Part shown: positions 1 through 8,759 of the stretch, in pieces
How the letters are laid out: the number at the start of each line of letters is the position of its first letter
Numbering within the stretch: position 1 is the stretch's first letter
NCBI GenBank assembly: GCA_030054095.1
Contig: JASGCO010000019.1
Span: 17,366 to 81,365, forward strand
Origin: Sediminibacterium sp.
GTDB taxonomy: Bacteria > Bacteroidota > Bacteroidia > B-17B0 > Aurantibacillaceae
Direction: 5' to 3'
DNA length: 64,000 nt
The notes under the pieces: model-generated
The model's input: the letters and a program-made list of their open reading frames with translations, nothing else
Told to the model about the DNA's origin: nothing
The model's database searches: none
Translations under genes and position numbers: made by a program

Positions 1-264
1 ATAACGGCAGCGGCTAACGCCTTGGGAGGAAAGTATCTTACAGACTGTAGCATGTATGTTACCCTCGAACCCTGCCTTATGTGTGCCGGTGCTTTGGGCT
101 GGAGCCAAATAGGGAAACTGGTAATAGGGGCCAGAGATGAAAAGCGTGGTTTTTTAAGTAGCCTCCCTAAAGCCCTGCATCCTAAAACGGAAGTTGTAAG
201 TGATGTTATGGCCGAAGAGTGCGCCTTGCTTATTCGTGAATTTTTCAGGAAAAAGAGGGCTTAA
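1..264 (+). CDS. tadA: tRNA-adenosine(34) deaminase, C-terminal part (5' end outside window)
   Basis: The reading frame is open from base 1 and ends at TAA 262-264, so only about the last 87 residues are present. The motif PCLMCAGA is the PCxxC half of the zinc-binding site of the cytidine/deoxycytidylate deaminase fold. The surrounding YLTDCSMYVTLEP and GARDEKRG stretches are typical of TadA, which converts A34 to inosine in the anticodon of tRNA-Arg(ACG). The HAE motif with the catalytic glutamate must lie upstream of the window. The TTG at 22 is an internal leucine codon, not a start. A guanine deaminase-type relative is possible, but the DEKRG segment favours TadA. Confidence 0.85.
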   Translation: MTAAANALGGKYLTDCSMYVTLEPCLMCAGALGWSQIGKLVIGARDEKRGFLSSLPKALHPKTEVVSDVMAEECALLIREFFRKKRA

Positions 265-358
265 CTCACTATTTGCCTTGTTTTACTAGCTAATATAAAA
301 GTAATAGCTTTTACTGGCATAATTTTTGTTACTTTTAAAGTATATAAATTCACATTTT

Positions 359-769
359 ATGAAAACAGTATTACGTTTTTTTGCTATTTGTTTACTGAGT
401 GTAAGTATTGCTACGCCGGCTTACAGTCATTCCATGCGTTTTTCTTTAAAGGAGACTCCGGCTAAAACAATTTGTATTAAACATCCGGATGCAAATAAGC
501 CGGCATTTTTTTCCACGGTTACCGTTTTGCATTTTGAAGTGTATAAGCCCGATACGAAAGCCGATATTGTAAATATCGTAGATAAACTCAGTAAAGATCC
601 ACATGTACAATCATGCAATGTGGGAAAGCAAACCGGTGATTATTATGCTATTCATCTGATTCTTACCAAACCCGCAGATAAAGCCTGGTTTGTGTCAACA
701 TTTAAGAGTTTGGGTTTAAATACCATTAAACTGAACAACGCAGAAGTAACTGATGTTGAAAAACTTTAA
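359..769 (+). CDS. small exported protein of unknown function
   Basis: 136 residues, starting at ATG 359. The frame extends to a TTG at 326, but the ATG gives a clean signal peptide (MKTVLRFFAICLLSV..., predicted cleavage after PAYS near residue 23). The mature part of about 110 residues reads like an alternating beta-alpha-beta ferredoxin-like unit, similar in outline to a heavy-metal-associated domain. The usual CxxC metal motif is absent; two single cysteines remain (in TICIKH and QSCNVG). It stands alone between tadA and a convergent gene and is followed by a hairpin terminator. I do not recognise a named family; the fold comparison is inference. Confidence 0.6.
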   Translation: MKTVLRFFAICLLSVSIATPAYSHSMRFSLKETPAKTICIKHPDANKPAFFSTVTVLHFEVYKPDTKADIVNIVDKLSKDPHVQSCNVGKQTGDYYAIHLILTKPADKAWFVSTFKSLGLNTIKLNNAEVTDVEKL

Positions 770-793
770 ATCAGTACAAAACTTTAAATCAGT
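760..793. repeat. 16-bp tandem direct repeat across a stop codon
   Basis: The 16-mer AAAACTTTAAATCAGT occurs at 760-775 and again at 778-793, separated by two bases. The first copy contains the final Lys-Leu codons and TAA of the small exported protein, so the repeat duplicates the end of the gene. It looks like a replication-slippage duplication. Confidence 0.8.
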
Positions 794-810
794 GAAAGTT
801 CATAGATTAA

Positions 811-840
811 AAAAGGAGGCAGATAAAGCCTCCTTTTTTT
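811..840. terminator. bidirectional intrinsic terminator
   Basis: Hairpin with arms GGAGGC (815-820) and GCCTCC (828-833). It is flanked by A-rich sequence on the left and a run of seven T on the right, so it can act on both strands. It sits between the convergent ends of the small exported protein (769) and the S74/T9SS protein (869). Confidence 0.8.
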
Positions 841-868
841 GTATTAAAGAAATCCCGAAGATACAGGT

Positions 869-2143
869 TTACTTTCCGGTAACCACCATGCGTTTGGTAT
901 CCAGAACTTTACCATCGCCAATGATGGAGTAAATGTAAATACCGGAGGCTAATTTATCGGAAGAAATAACCATGGCAGATTCTCCTTTTTGAGTAATAGG
1001 GAAAGTGGTAAGTTGTTTTCCTGATAAATCATAAACCGCCAGATAAGCGTTTGCAATGTCTTTTGGTAAATTATATTTTACAGTAGTTTCGAGGGTGAAT
1101 GGATTTGGTTCATTTTGATCCATTGAAAACGAAGCGGGTGTTTCGTTCTGAAGCGCTTTTTTAGCTGTAGCACTGGTGTTCAGTAATGCTTCAATGGCTT
1201 TTTGCTGTTCGGCTACTTGTTGCATCAGTTTTTCGTTAACAGCTTTTTGTTCGTCTATCATTTGCTGTTGTTCCTGAACGGCTTTAACTAAAGGCACAAC
1301 AAATTGATAATAAGAAACACCATACGTATCGTATTTGTCGCTTGGCTTATGCACACCACTGAAGTTGTATCCGGCAGCTTTAGCAGCTTCTTCCACTTCC
1401 TGAGCAATAAAACCCGTTTGTTGCAGACTTTCGGTAGAATTGAAATCAACAGATAGGTACTGTTTTTTCATTTCCTCACTCATGCCCTGAGTTAAGTGTT
1501 CGGTTAATGCTTTGGCGTCGAAATTATATGTAACCGGACGCAAGCGTTTAATAAATTCCAAACCTTTAACGGGAGCGGCACTAATGTTTTTCTTAAAACG
1601 CCCGTCAGATACATTGTAAGAATTGGTGGTCCAAACGGTGGTAACAGCATTACCAAGCCATAGGCGGTTGCTGGCGTTTGTAACGGCGTTATATCCTAAT
1701 GCGGTGGCATTTGTAAATGTTCCGGCACTCATGTTCGAATAGGCACCAATACTGGTATTGTAATTCCCGGTTGTATTGGCGTTAAAGGCGTAAGATCCCA
1801 ACACACTGTTATAGGAGCCACCCACATTACTGGCGGCGCATTTAATGCCAATAACACTGTTAAAACCTCCGGTGGTATTACTTGCCAGTGTTCCATAACC
1901 AATGGCGTTGTTCGCCGTACCGGTAGTATTATTCGGTAAAACGTAAAATCCTAAGGTAGAGTTGTAAGAGCCCGTTGTATTTAAACCAAACGATCCGGCA
2001 CCAAAAATGGAGTTATTATTTCCTGTAACAGGAATGCTATTTAAATCATAAGAAGCATTTTGAGCATTAAAAATTTCAGTTGAGCCAATAATGGCCATAA
2101 CAGCCAATACACAGCCATAATTTATAAAAGGGGTTGTTGTCAT
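869..2143 (-). CDS. T9SS-secreted protein with YadA-like head repeats and S74 intramolecular chaperone domain
   Basis: 424 residues with an N-terminal signal peptide ending near FNAQ. Residues about 35-150 carry repeats of the type NTTGxYNSxxGxYA with a period near 22, as in trimeric left-handed beta-helix heads. Residues about 178-290 are a peptidase S74 domain; the Ser179-x4-Lys184 pair in SDGRFK matches the Ser-Lys self-cleavage dyad spacing known from phage endosialidase and MYRF. A coiled coil follows (about 285-325). A type A T9SS sorting domain ends the protein (about 340-424, starting at NEPNPF and ending in KRMVVTGK). Likely an exported trimeric surface protein. It is a close paralogue of the next gene on the same strand. 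Confidence 0.85.
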   Translation of the reverse strand: MTTTPFINYGCVLAVMAIIGSTEIFNAQNASYDLNSIPVTGNNNSIFGAGSFGLNTTGSYNSTLGFYVLPNNTTGTANNAIGYGTLASNTTGGFNSVIGIKCAASNVGGSYNSVLGSYAFNANTTGNYNTSIGAYSNMSAGTFTNATALGYNAVTNASNRLWLGNAVTTVWTTNSYNVSDGRFKKNISAAPVKGLEFIKRLRPVTYNFDAKALTEHLTQGMSEEMKKQYLSVDFNSTESLQQTGFIAQEVEEAAKAAGYNFSGVHKPSDKYDTYGVSYYQFVVPLVKAVQEQQQMIDEQKAVNEKLMQQVAEQQKAIEALLNTSATAKKALQNETPASFSMDQNEPNPFTLETTVKYNLPKDIANAYLAVYDLSGKQLTTFPITQKGESAMVISSDKLASGIYIYSIIGDGKVLDTKRMVVTGK

Positions 2144-2296
2144 AATGTGTTGTTTTAAAGTTAGTTTGTGTCTGAAAAATTGTGCTCTACGCCTCTAATA
2201 CGATTAAGAAGTAATTGAGAGCGTTTAAACTGTTTCTGCCACTCGTTAAAAGTGACAGAAACAGAATGAATTATTGTGGATTGTATGAAGGGGAAT

Positions 2297-3613
2297 TTAT
2301 TTACCTGCTACTATCATACGTTTTGAATCTAAAACTTTACCATCGGCAATAACAGAATAGATATAGATGCCAGCTGATAATTTTTCAGAATTCATAACAA
2401 TACTACCTTCTCCTTTTTGTGAAATAGGGAAAGTGGTAATTTGTTTTCCAGATAGGTCATAAACCGTCATTTGCGCGTTTTGTACATTTTTTGGCAGGTT
2501 GTATTTTACGGTTGTTTCATGTGTAAATGGATTGGGTTCGTTTTGAGACATAGTAAAGGCAACTTCATTCAGCCCGTTAGATTGTACCGATTTTTTAGCG
2601 GTTTCGTTAGCGTTTAAAAGCTGTTCTACACTTTTTTGTAATTCGGCAACGGTTTGTTTTAATTGTTCGTTGTCTGCTTTTTGAGATTGAATGGTCGCTT
2701 TTTGTTCATCTATCATTTGTTGTTGTTCCTGAACGGCTTTAACTAAAGGTACAACAAATTGATAGTACGAAACACCATACGTATCGTATTTATCAGCAGG
2801 TTTGTGTACGCCACTGAAATTATACCCCGATGCTTTGGCGGCTTCTTCTACTTCCTGCGCAATAAAACCGGTTTGAGTGGTTTTATAAACACGGTCGAAA
2901 TCCGCTTTCATATAATTGGCTTTTTTTTCAGCGTTCATATCCTGAGTCATGTGTTCTGTTAGCGCTTTTGCATCAAAATTATAAGTAACCGGACGCAGGC
3001 GTTTGATAAAATCTAACCCTTTTACCTGATCAGTGTTAATGTTGCGTTTAAAACGGCCATCAGATACATTGTAAGAATTAGTAGTCCATACGTCTGAAAC
3101 AGCACTGCCCAGCCATACACGGTAACTGTTGTTTACAATAGCGTTTGAGCCTATCGCGGTGGCTTCATCAAAATTAGGAGCGGCAACATCGGATTGGTAA
3201 CCCAGACTTGAGTTGTAATTCCCGTTTACATTTTGGCCTAACGCGTAACAGCCAAATCCATTATTCCCATTTCCGGTTGTATTGCTATACATTGCTTTGG
3301 CACCATACGAACAGTTTAATCCGCCAAAATCGTTACTGATTAATCCGGCATACCCACAGGCTGTATTAGCCCCGCCATCAATGTTGTTTTGCATCACGTA
3401 AAATCCCAGAGTCGAGTTGTGGCTGCCATTATTGTTAGAAATCATGGATTGAGCGCCAAATACCGCGTTGGTGCTTCCAACTCCCGGAACCGGAATGGCA
3501 TCCGCATCGTAAGATGAGTTTTGTGCGTTTAAGCCTGATGTGCCAATTAAAATGGCTAAGGTGCCTGCAAAAATGGCACGCCCTTTGTTTTGAGGTTGGT
3601 TTTGTGTTTTCAT
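2297..3613 (-). CDS. T9SS-secreted S74-domain protein, paralogue of the downstream gene
   Basis: 438 residues from ATG 3613. The frame continues to TTG 3640, but the ATG places a standard signal peptide (MKTQNQ..., cleavage near LNAQ, residue 31) at the N-terminus. Domain order matches its neighbour at 869-2143: YadA-like head repeats, S74 domain with Ser184 and Lys189, coiled coil, then a type A T9SS sorting domain (about 353-438). The S74 and sorting regions are nearly identical between the two, while the head repeats differ. The coiled coil here has about two extra heptads (QKADNEQLKQTV). The 153-bp gap to the downstream paralogue shows no clear terminator, so the pair may be co-transcribed. 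It arose by tandem duplication. Confidence 0.85.
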   Translation of the reverse strand: MKTQNQPQNKGRAIFAGTLAILIGTSGLNAQNSSYDADAIPVPGVGSTNAVFGAQSMISNNNGSHNSTLGFYVMQNNIDGGANTACGYAGLISNDFGGLNCSYGAKAMYSNTTGNGNNGFGCYALGQNVNGNYNSSLGYQSDVAAPNFDEATAIGSNAIVNNSYRVWLGSAVSDVWTTNSYNVSDGRFKRNINTDQVKGLDFIKRLRPVTYNFDAKALTEHMTQDMNAEKKANYMKADFDRVYKTTQTGFIAQEVEEAAKASGYNFSGVHKPADKYDTYGVSYYQFVVPLVKAVQEQQQMIDEQKATIQSQKADNEQLKQTVAELQKSVEQLLNANETAKKSVQSNGLNEVAFTMSQNEPNPFTHETTVKYNLPKNVQNAQMTVYDLSGKQITTFPISQKGEGSIVMNSEKLSAGIYIYSVIADGKVLDSKRMIVAGK

Positions 3614-3935
3614 GAGTTTTGGTTTTATTGGTTGCTCCAAATATATGCTCTGTTTTTAGGGAATAACAATCTACATTTTTAACTTTTTTCAGCCTTTATT
3701 GGAATGCTAAAGAATTGCATACATATAGAGTCAATTGATTAAAAACGATGGTGTTTTTGACAGAAAGCACTGTCAGGTATATCGTTTTAGTAAACTGTAA
3801 TTTTATTAACAATTTGGGTGGATCCGGGGTTTTTGTATTAAAAGTTACTAAACCTGTGTTGTAAATAATTCGCACAATGGCCAATAAATCGGATGTAATT
3901 GCGTAGTATTTTTAAGATGTTAGAATAGAATTACC
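3614..3935. other. intergenic region, no gene supported
   Basis: This 322-bp A+T-rich stretch separates the divergent S74 protein gene and the glycosyltransferase operon. It must hold both promoters. A possible -7 box TATTTTTA at 3907-3914 precedes the glycosyltransferase, but I found no TTG at the right distance. A short minus-strand frame (3696-3884) has no recognisable protein features. ATG 3917 opens only a three-codon frame ending in TAG. Confidence 0.5.
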
Positions 3936-5165
3936 ATTAAACAGTTATTAATACTCACGCAATATTTCCCTCCTGAAGTAGGGGCTCCTCAGAACCGGCT
4001 TTATGAACTGGCTGTCCGTTTGCAACAATCTGGTGTTAACGTAACGGTATTAACAGCAATGCCCAATTATCCGCAGTATGAAATTTATGAGGCGTACCGC
4101 GGCAAATCGTATTGTGTAGAAACCATGAACGGGATAACTGTACACCGCAGTTCTATCTTTGTGTCCCGTAATAAATCCATTTTAAACCGGTTGCGGAATT
4201 ACTTTTCGTTTGTTGTTTCCAGTGCCTTGAAAGGTAACCGCTATTTGGGGAATTTTGATTTTTTGCTCTGCGAATCACCTCCTTTATTTTTAGGGTATAG
4301 CGCCTTGTTTCTGGCTAAACGGAAAAAAGCGAAACTGATTTTTAACGTTAGCGATCTGTGGCCCGAAAGCGCAGAGAAATTAGGAGTGGTGACTAACCGG
4401 TTTCTGCTGAAAATGGCTTATCGGCTTGAGGCCAGATTGTATAAACGATCTGTAATGGTAACCGGGCAAACCCAGGGAATATGTGCCAGCATTAAGCAAC
4501 GGTTTCCGGAAGTGAAAACGTATTGGTTGCCAAACGGTGCAGATTTGAGTTACTACGATCCGACTGTAACCGTGGCCGAAAACTGGAGACGTAAACATGG
4601 TTTTTCGGATACAGATCTACTTTTTTTGTACGCCGGTATTATTGGGATGGCCCAAGGACTCGAAATTATATTGAGCGCAGCTGCACAATTTAGGGAACGG
4701 CCGGATTTGAAGTTTATACTATTGGGAAGTGGTCCTGAAAAAGAAAAGCTAATGCAATTAAAACGGGAACAGCAACTTAACAATGTTTATTTTTTCGACG
4801 CGGTGCCTAAATCAGAAATGCCGGCGGTACTAAAAGCGGTGAATGTGGCTATTATCCCCTTACGTAAACTGGATTTGTTTTTGGGAGCGATCCCATCTAA
4901 ATTATTTGAAGCCTTGAGCATGCAAATTCCGGTGCTGTTAGGTGTTGATGGAGAAGCCCGTCAGTTATTTGTTGAGCAAGGAAAGTGTGCCGTTTATTTT
5001 GAACCAGAGAACACGGATGAGTTAGTAAAGGCCATAAAATTACTGGTGCAGAATCCAGAGTATGCGATAGAACTGGGAAAAAACGGGCGACGTTTTGTGG
5101 AAGCACATTTTAATCGTGATACCATTGCGCGGAATTTGTTTAATCAACTGCAACAATTGGCATGA
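3936..5165 (+). CDS. glycosyltransferase family 4 (WbuB-like), apparent ATT start
   Basis: Encodes about 409 residues. The conserved N-terminal signature of WbuB-like GT4 enzymes (LTQYFPPEVGAPQNRLYELA) is in frame upstream of the first TTG (4020). It runs back only to a TAG at 3921, with no ATG, GTG or TTG before it. The best start is ATT 3936 (ATT AAA CAG) or ATT 3930. The nucleotide-sugar half contains PSKLFEAL and the GxGPEKEKL turn typical of GT-B enzymes, which add a sugar to a lipid-linked intermediate at the inner membrane. Its stop overlaps the next ATG (ATGA at 5162), so it heads an operon with a methyltransferase, an O-antigen ligase-like protein and an M23 peptidase. The start codon is the uncertain part. 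Confidence 0.8.
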   Translation: MKQLLILTQYFPPEVGAPQNRLYELAVRLQQSGVNVTVLTAMPNYPQYEIYEAYRGKSYCVETMNGITVHRSSIFVSRNKSILNRLRNYFSFVVSSALKGNRYLGNFDFLLCESPPLFLGYSALFLAKRKKAKLIFNVSDLWPESAEKLGVVTNRFLLKMAYRLEARLYKRSVMVTGQTQGICASIKQRFPEVKTYWLPNGADLSYYDPTVTVAENWRRKHGFSDTDLLFLYAGIIGMAQGLEIILSAAAQFRERPDLKFILLGSGPEKEKLMQLKREQQLNNVYFFDAVPKSEMPAVLKAVNVAIIPLRKLDLFLGAIPSKLFEALSMQIPVLLGVDGEARQLFVEQGKCAVYFEPENTDELVKAIKLLVQNPEYAIELGKNGRRFVEAHFNRDTIARNLFNQLQQLA

Positions 5166-5842
5166 GTAATCTGGAAGATCAAATTAAAGCGCAATATAAC
5201 CGCAGGGAAGTAAGCGGAATAACCGGCAGTCAAACCTATTGGCGTTTTGCGGATGCTGAACGGGAAAAAAAAACAAGGGATGTCTTGTTGATGTATTTTC
5301 AATCGTTTAACAAACTTACCTTTATGGAAGTGGGGGCCGGGCAGGGAGGGAATATCCCCTTTTTTAACCGTTTGGGAATCCCACTTACACAAATTACCGT
5401 TAATGAATTATTACCGGAACGGATTACAGCACTTCAAACCAATTTTCCGCAATGCCATTTATTGCCTGGTAACGCGTTAAATATTGAGTTAACCGCTCAA
5501 TTTGATATTGTATATCAGTCCACTGTGTTTACGTCTATTCTTAATCCTGCCGATCGTGTGCGTTTAGCTAATGCCATGTGGAATTGGGTAAAACCCGGAG
5601 GGATTATACTTTGGTACGACTTCGCGTTTAATAACCCATCTAATCCGGATGTACGGAAAGTAACACGGAGTGAACTCATCAGTTTATTTCCTCTGGCGCA
5701 GAATAGCATTATTGAAAAACTAACCTTGGCCCCCCCCATTGGCAGACGGGTGGGGCGCTTGTACCCTTACCTGAACTGGCCGTTTTTGCAAACGCATTTA
5801 CTTGGTGCCTTTCAGAAACCATTAATACCACCCGTTAAATAA
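5162..5842 (+). CDS. class I SAM-dependent methyltransferase
   Basis: 226 residues. Motif I of the Rossmann methyltransferase fold is visible as EVGAGQGGNI near residue 57. An acidic strand-2 end (VNELLP) and the post-motif IV region FDIVYQSTVFTSI follow, then WVKPGGIILWYDF. The substrate cannot be read from sequence. The gene is translationally coupled on both sides: ATGA overlap with the glycosyltransferase upstream, TAATG overlap with the O-antigen ligase-like gene downstream. A role in modifying a surface glycan or its lipid carrier is therefore likely, but inferred from context. Confidence 0.75.
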   Translation: MSNLEDQIKAQYNRREVSGITGSQTYWRFADAEREKKTRDVLLMYFQSFNKLTFMEVGAGQGGNIPFFNRLGIPLTQITVNELLPERITALQTNFPQCHLLPGNALNIELTAQFDIVYQSTVFTSILNPADRVRLANAMWNWVKPGGIILWYDFAFNNPSNPDVRKVTRSELISLFPLAQNSIIEKLTLAPPIGRRVGRLYPYLNWPFLQTHLLGAFQKPLIPPVK

Positions 5843-7053
5843 TGCGCAAAGTATGGCAACATAATAGCTTTCATTACTGGCCGGTGCTGTTTGCCTTAGT
5901 ATTACCGTTTGGTGGCATATTACTTTCCTGGATTATTGTTTTCTGGACCCTTCACTCCTTTACGTTGTTAAAACACTTTTTTAATAAAAAAGGGAGTAAA
6001 ACTATATGGTTTGTACTTCCGGTATTGTTTTTTTTACTCACGGTAATAAGCGGTTTATTGTCTCATAACCGGCAGGAAGGTGGCACAGCTATAGAAGTGA
6101 AATTATCCTTTTTGTTATTGCCGTATTTATTGTTTTTGTTTAATTACCGCAATGGCACGTATTATAAAGTGATAGGCTGGTATATTGCCGGACTACTGGC
6201 AACAATGGTTTGCCTGATGGGAATAGGTACAGGGGTTTTGCTAAAATCAGGACATTTCCCGTATTACATGGATTTTTCGTATTTCCTGCATCCGAGTTAT
6301 TTTAGTATGTACTTATGTCTGGGAATTGTGTTTTTACTGGTATTACCAAAAAATACCCTGATGCCATTTTTACAACACCGTTTTGTATTACCATTAACAC
6401 TTCTTTTTCTTAGCGCGGGTGTATTTTTATGTGCTTCTAAAATAGGAATGGTTATTTTTTTGTTGACCTTACCGGTGGCTGGTATTTACCGGTACAGAAC
6501 CTATTTTACCATTAAAAAAACAGTTGTTCTGATAGCAGGGATAGGGGTATCCGCTTTCTTTTTTACCCGATTGTTTCCCGACTCATTAAATCGTTTATAC
6601 GCGGTTAAGAACATTAATTATGAAGCATTAAATAAAAACAGTACCGAAAGTACCGAGGTGCGTTTGTTAATATGGCGAGAATGTACAGCACTTTTACCGG
6701 AAGCCGGTTTTTGGGGATTCGGGATTGGCGATTGTAATGATAAACTTTACGAACGTTACCAGGAACAAGGATTAACCGGGGCATTTGAACATCGCCTGAA
6801 CGCTCATAATCAGTATTTTCAAACACTTCTGGGTTTGGGGTATCCCGGACTGATTATTTTACTGGCGCTTACACTGGGGTTAATTGTTTATGGAATCGTG
6901 CAACGCGATATACTGTTCATTTTGCTGGGAGTGGTTTTTACACTTAATTTTTGCGTAGAAAGTATGCTGCAGACCTCGGCGGGAAACCTTTGTTTCGTTT
7001 TTTTTACAACTATAATAACGGCATTTTATGATAAACGTCATCCGGCACAGTAG
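5842..7053 (+). CDS. O-antigen ligase/polymerase family membrane protein (Wzy_C type)
   Basis: 403 residues with about ten hydrophobic segments. A large periplasmic loop before the last segments contains SLNRLYAVKN, EVRLLIWREC, GFWGFGIGDCND and RLNAHNQYFQTLLGLGYPG. The last motif (H-N-x-Y/F-x-Q, then LGxxG) is the hallmark of the O-antigen ligase WaaL / Wzy_C family. These proteins transfer or polymerise lipid-linked glycans on the periplasmic face of the inner membrane. Whether this one is ligase or polymerase cannot be decided. The start shares one base with the stop of the methyltransferase gene, and the end overlaps the M23 gene by 26 bp, so the four genes form one operon. Confidence 0.75.
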   Translation: MRKVWQHNSFHYWPVLFALVLPFGGILLSWIIVFWTLHSFTLLKHFFNKKGSKTIWFVLPVLFFLLTVISGLLSHNRQEGGTAIEVKLSFLLLPYLLFLFNYRNGTYYKVIGWYIAGLLATMVCLMGIGTGVLLKSGHFPYYMDFSYFLHPSYFSMYLCLGIVFLLVLPKNTLMPFLQHRFVLPLTLLFLSAGVFLCASKIGMVIFLLTLPVAGIYRYRTYFTIKKTVVLIAGIGVSAFFFTRLFPDSLNRLYAVKNINYEALNKNSTESTEVRLLIWRECTALLPEAGFWGFGIGDCNDKLYERYQEQGLTGAFEHRLNAHNQYFQTLLGLGYPGLIILLALTLGLIVYGIVQRDILFILLGVVFTLNFCVESMLQTSAGNLCFVFFTTIITAFYDKRHPAQ

Positions 7054-8722
7054 CAGATTGCTGTTCCTTTTTTTTATTATAGCCGGAACTGGAATGGCTC
7101 AGAAATTGCCGGCTTTTGCATCTGGTTATTTCGTTTATCCCATTGATTCAACGTTAGGCATAACCGGTAATTACGGCGAATTACGGGCCAATCATTTTCA
7201 TGCAGGTATTGATTTTTCTACCGGTAACCGTCAGAATCTTCCTGTTTATGCAGCCGCGGAGGGCTACGTATCCCGGATAAAAGTAAGCAGTACGGGGTAC
7301 GGTCGCTCAGTGTATATTACCCATCCGAATGGCATGGTAAGTGTATATGCCCATCTTAATGCGTATATAGATATCATTCAGAAAAAAGTAAAAGAACAGC
7401 AATTAAGTAAACAAAATTATGAAGTAGAATTTTTCCCAAAACCAGGAGAAATCCCTCTAAAAGCCAGGCAAGTGATAGGCTACAGCGGTAATACCGGAAA
7501 TTCTACCGGCCCTCATTTACATTTTGAGATACGGGACGCGGTAACAGAAACTCCTTATAATCCTTTGTATTTTTATAGTTTTTATGATTCTGAAAAGCCC
7601 CGGATTACTGCATTGGCATTTTTTGATTTACAGGATACGCTGATGCCAAAATTTCTGGAGTCTGTTTCTGTTAAACGTTTAAAAGACAAGGATAGCCTTG
7701 TTGCGGAAAGGGATTCATTAGTTCTGAGTAGCAACCTGCTGGGGTTGGCGTTTCAGGGTAGCGATAAAATGAAAGCCAATGGTAGTGAGAATAACATCCA
7801 CATGATAGATTGGTACCTTGATGGGCGTTTGCGTTACAATCATGTGTTTAAAGCCATTGATTTTAAGGATCACCGTTACGTAAATGAGTTTAGTGTGATA
7901 AAAAATAAACTGCGATTGCAGAAATGCTTTTTACCACAGATATATCCGCCCTTTTTATATGATAAGCCTGCATCTAAAGGAAGAATCATTTTAACCGATA
8001 CAAATTATCATGCTCTTCGTATGGTGGCAACCGACGAAAACGGCAATCAACGCGAAGTAGTAATGTATGTTAAAGCATCGAAACTACAGTATTGGAAATC
8101 GGACTTTATTAAAAACGATTGCCGGGTGGATTGCATGGAAGATTTTATGTACCGTAAAAATGACCTTACGATTTATATTCCCGCCAGAACCTTATACAAT
8201 TCCACAAATCTGATTCTGGAAAACACAATTGCAACAACCGGGAAACTGATTATTTTACCAACAGAAGCAAATTTAAACTCCACGGCTATTATAGGATTTA
8301 AAGCACCTGAACGTTATCGGAACGATTTATCGCACGTAATCATGCAAAGTAACAATATGGTCTTTCCTCCAATAGTGTCGGGCGATTCGTTGTTTTATTC
8401 AGTTAAGAATTTTGGATGGTTTACTTTGGGTAAAGATACGGTTGCCCCATTGATCCGTTGTGAGGTGCCTAAGGCTAAATTGACAAAACAAAAAAAGTGG
8501 AACAGTATTTCGTTTACCATACAGGATGCACTAACCGGAATAGATCAGTACGCCCTGTATATCAACGATATCTGGCAACTGGCCGAGTTTGATCTGAAAA
8601 CAAACCGTTTAACGTATGTATTTGATGATAATAGTCCCAAAGGAAATCTGAATATAAAGGTAATGGTGGCGGATCGTTGTAAAAATAAGGCAGAGTTAGT
8701 GGTGTCCATCAAAAGAGATTAA
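7028..8722 (+). CDS. exported M23-family metallopeptidase with long C-terminal extension
   Basis: 564 residues with a signal peptide ending near GTGMAQ. The LytM/M23 zinc site is visible as HFHAGID (His58 and Asp62) and HLHFEI (His163, His165). A roughly 45-residue insertion (VKEQQLSKQN...) lies between the two parts of the catalytic domain. The C-terminal 370 residues look beta-rich and Ig-like, without a T9SS sorting tail. M23 enzymes cut peptide cross-links in peptidoglycan or act as regulators of other hydrolases. The start lies 26 bp inside the O-antigen ligase-like gene, so expression is coupled to the glycan operon. It converges on the minus-strand pair at 8760-10732 with only 37 bp between, and I see no hairpin there. 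Confidence 0.85.
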   Translation: MINVIRHSSRLLFLFFIIAGTGMAQKLPAFASGYFVYPIDSTLGITGNYGELRANHFHAGIDFSTGNRQNLPVYAAAEGYVSRIKVSSTGYGRSVYITHPNGMVSVYAHLNAYIDIIQKKVKEQQLSKQNYEVEFFPKPGEIPLKARQVIGYSGNTGNSTGPHLHFEIRDAVTETPYNPLYFYSFYDSEKPRITALAFFDLQDTLMPKFLESVSVKRLKDKDSLVAERDSLVLSSNLLGLAFQGSDKMKANGSENNIHMIDWYLDGRLRYNHVFKAIDFKDHRYVNEFSVIKNKLRLQKCFLPQIYPPFLYDKPASKGRIILTDTNYHALRMVATDENGNQREVVMYVKASKLQYWKSDFIKNDCRVDCMEDFMYRKNDLTIYIPARTLYNSTNLILENTIATTGKLIILPTEANLNSTAIIGFKAPERYRNDLSHVIMQSNNMVFPPIVSGDSLFYSVKNFGWFTLGKDTVAPLIRCEVPKAKLTKQKKWNSISFTIQDALTGIDQYALYINDIWQLAEFDLKTNRLTYVFDDNSPKGNLNIKVMVADRCKNKAELVVSIKRD

Positions 8723-8759
8723 TATCGGTTCATCTCTTCCATGTTATAAATTCAAATGG

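Noticed and set aside
3696..3884. 62-residue minus-strand frame in the gap before the glycosyltransferase
   Set aside because: No domain, no start context and no signal peptide; the gap is better explained as promoter space.
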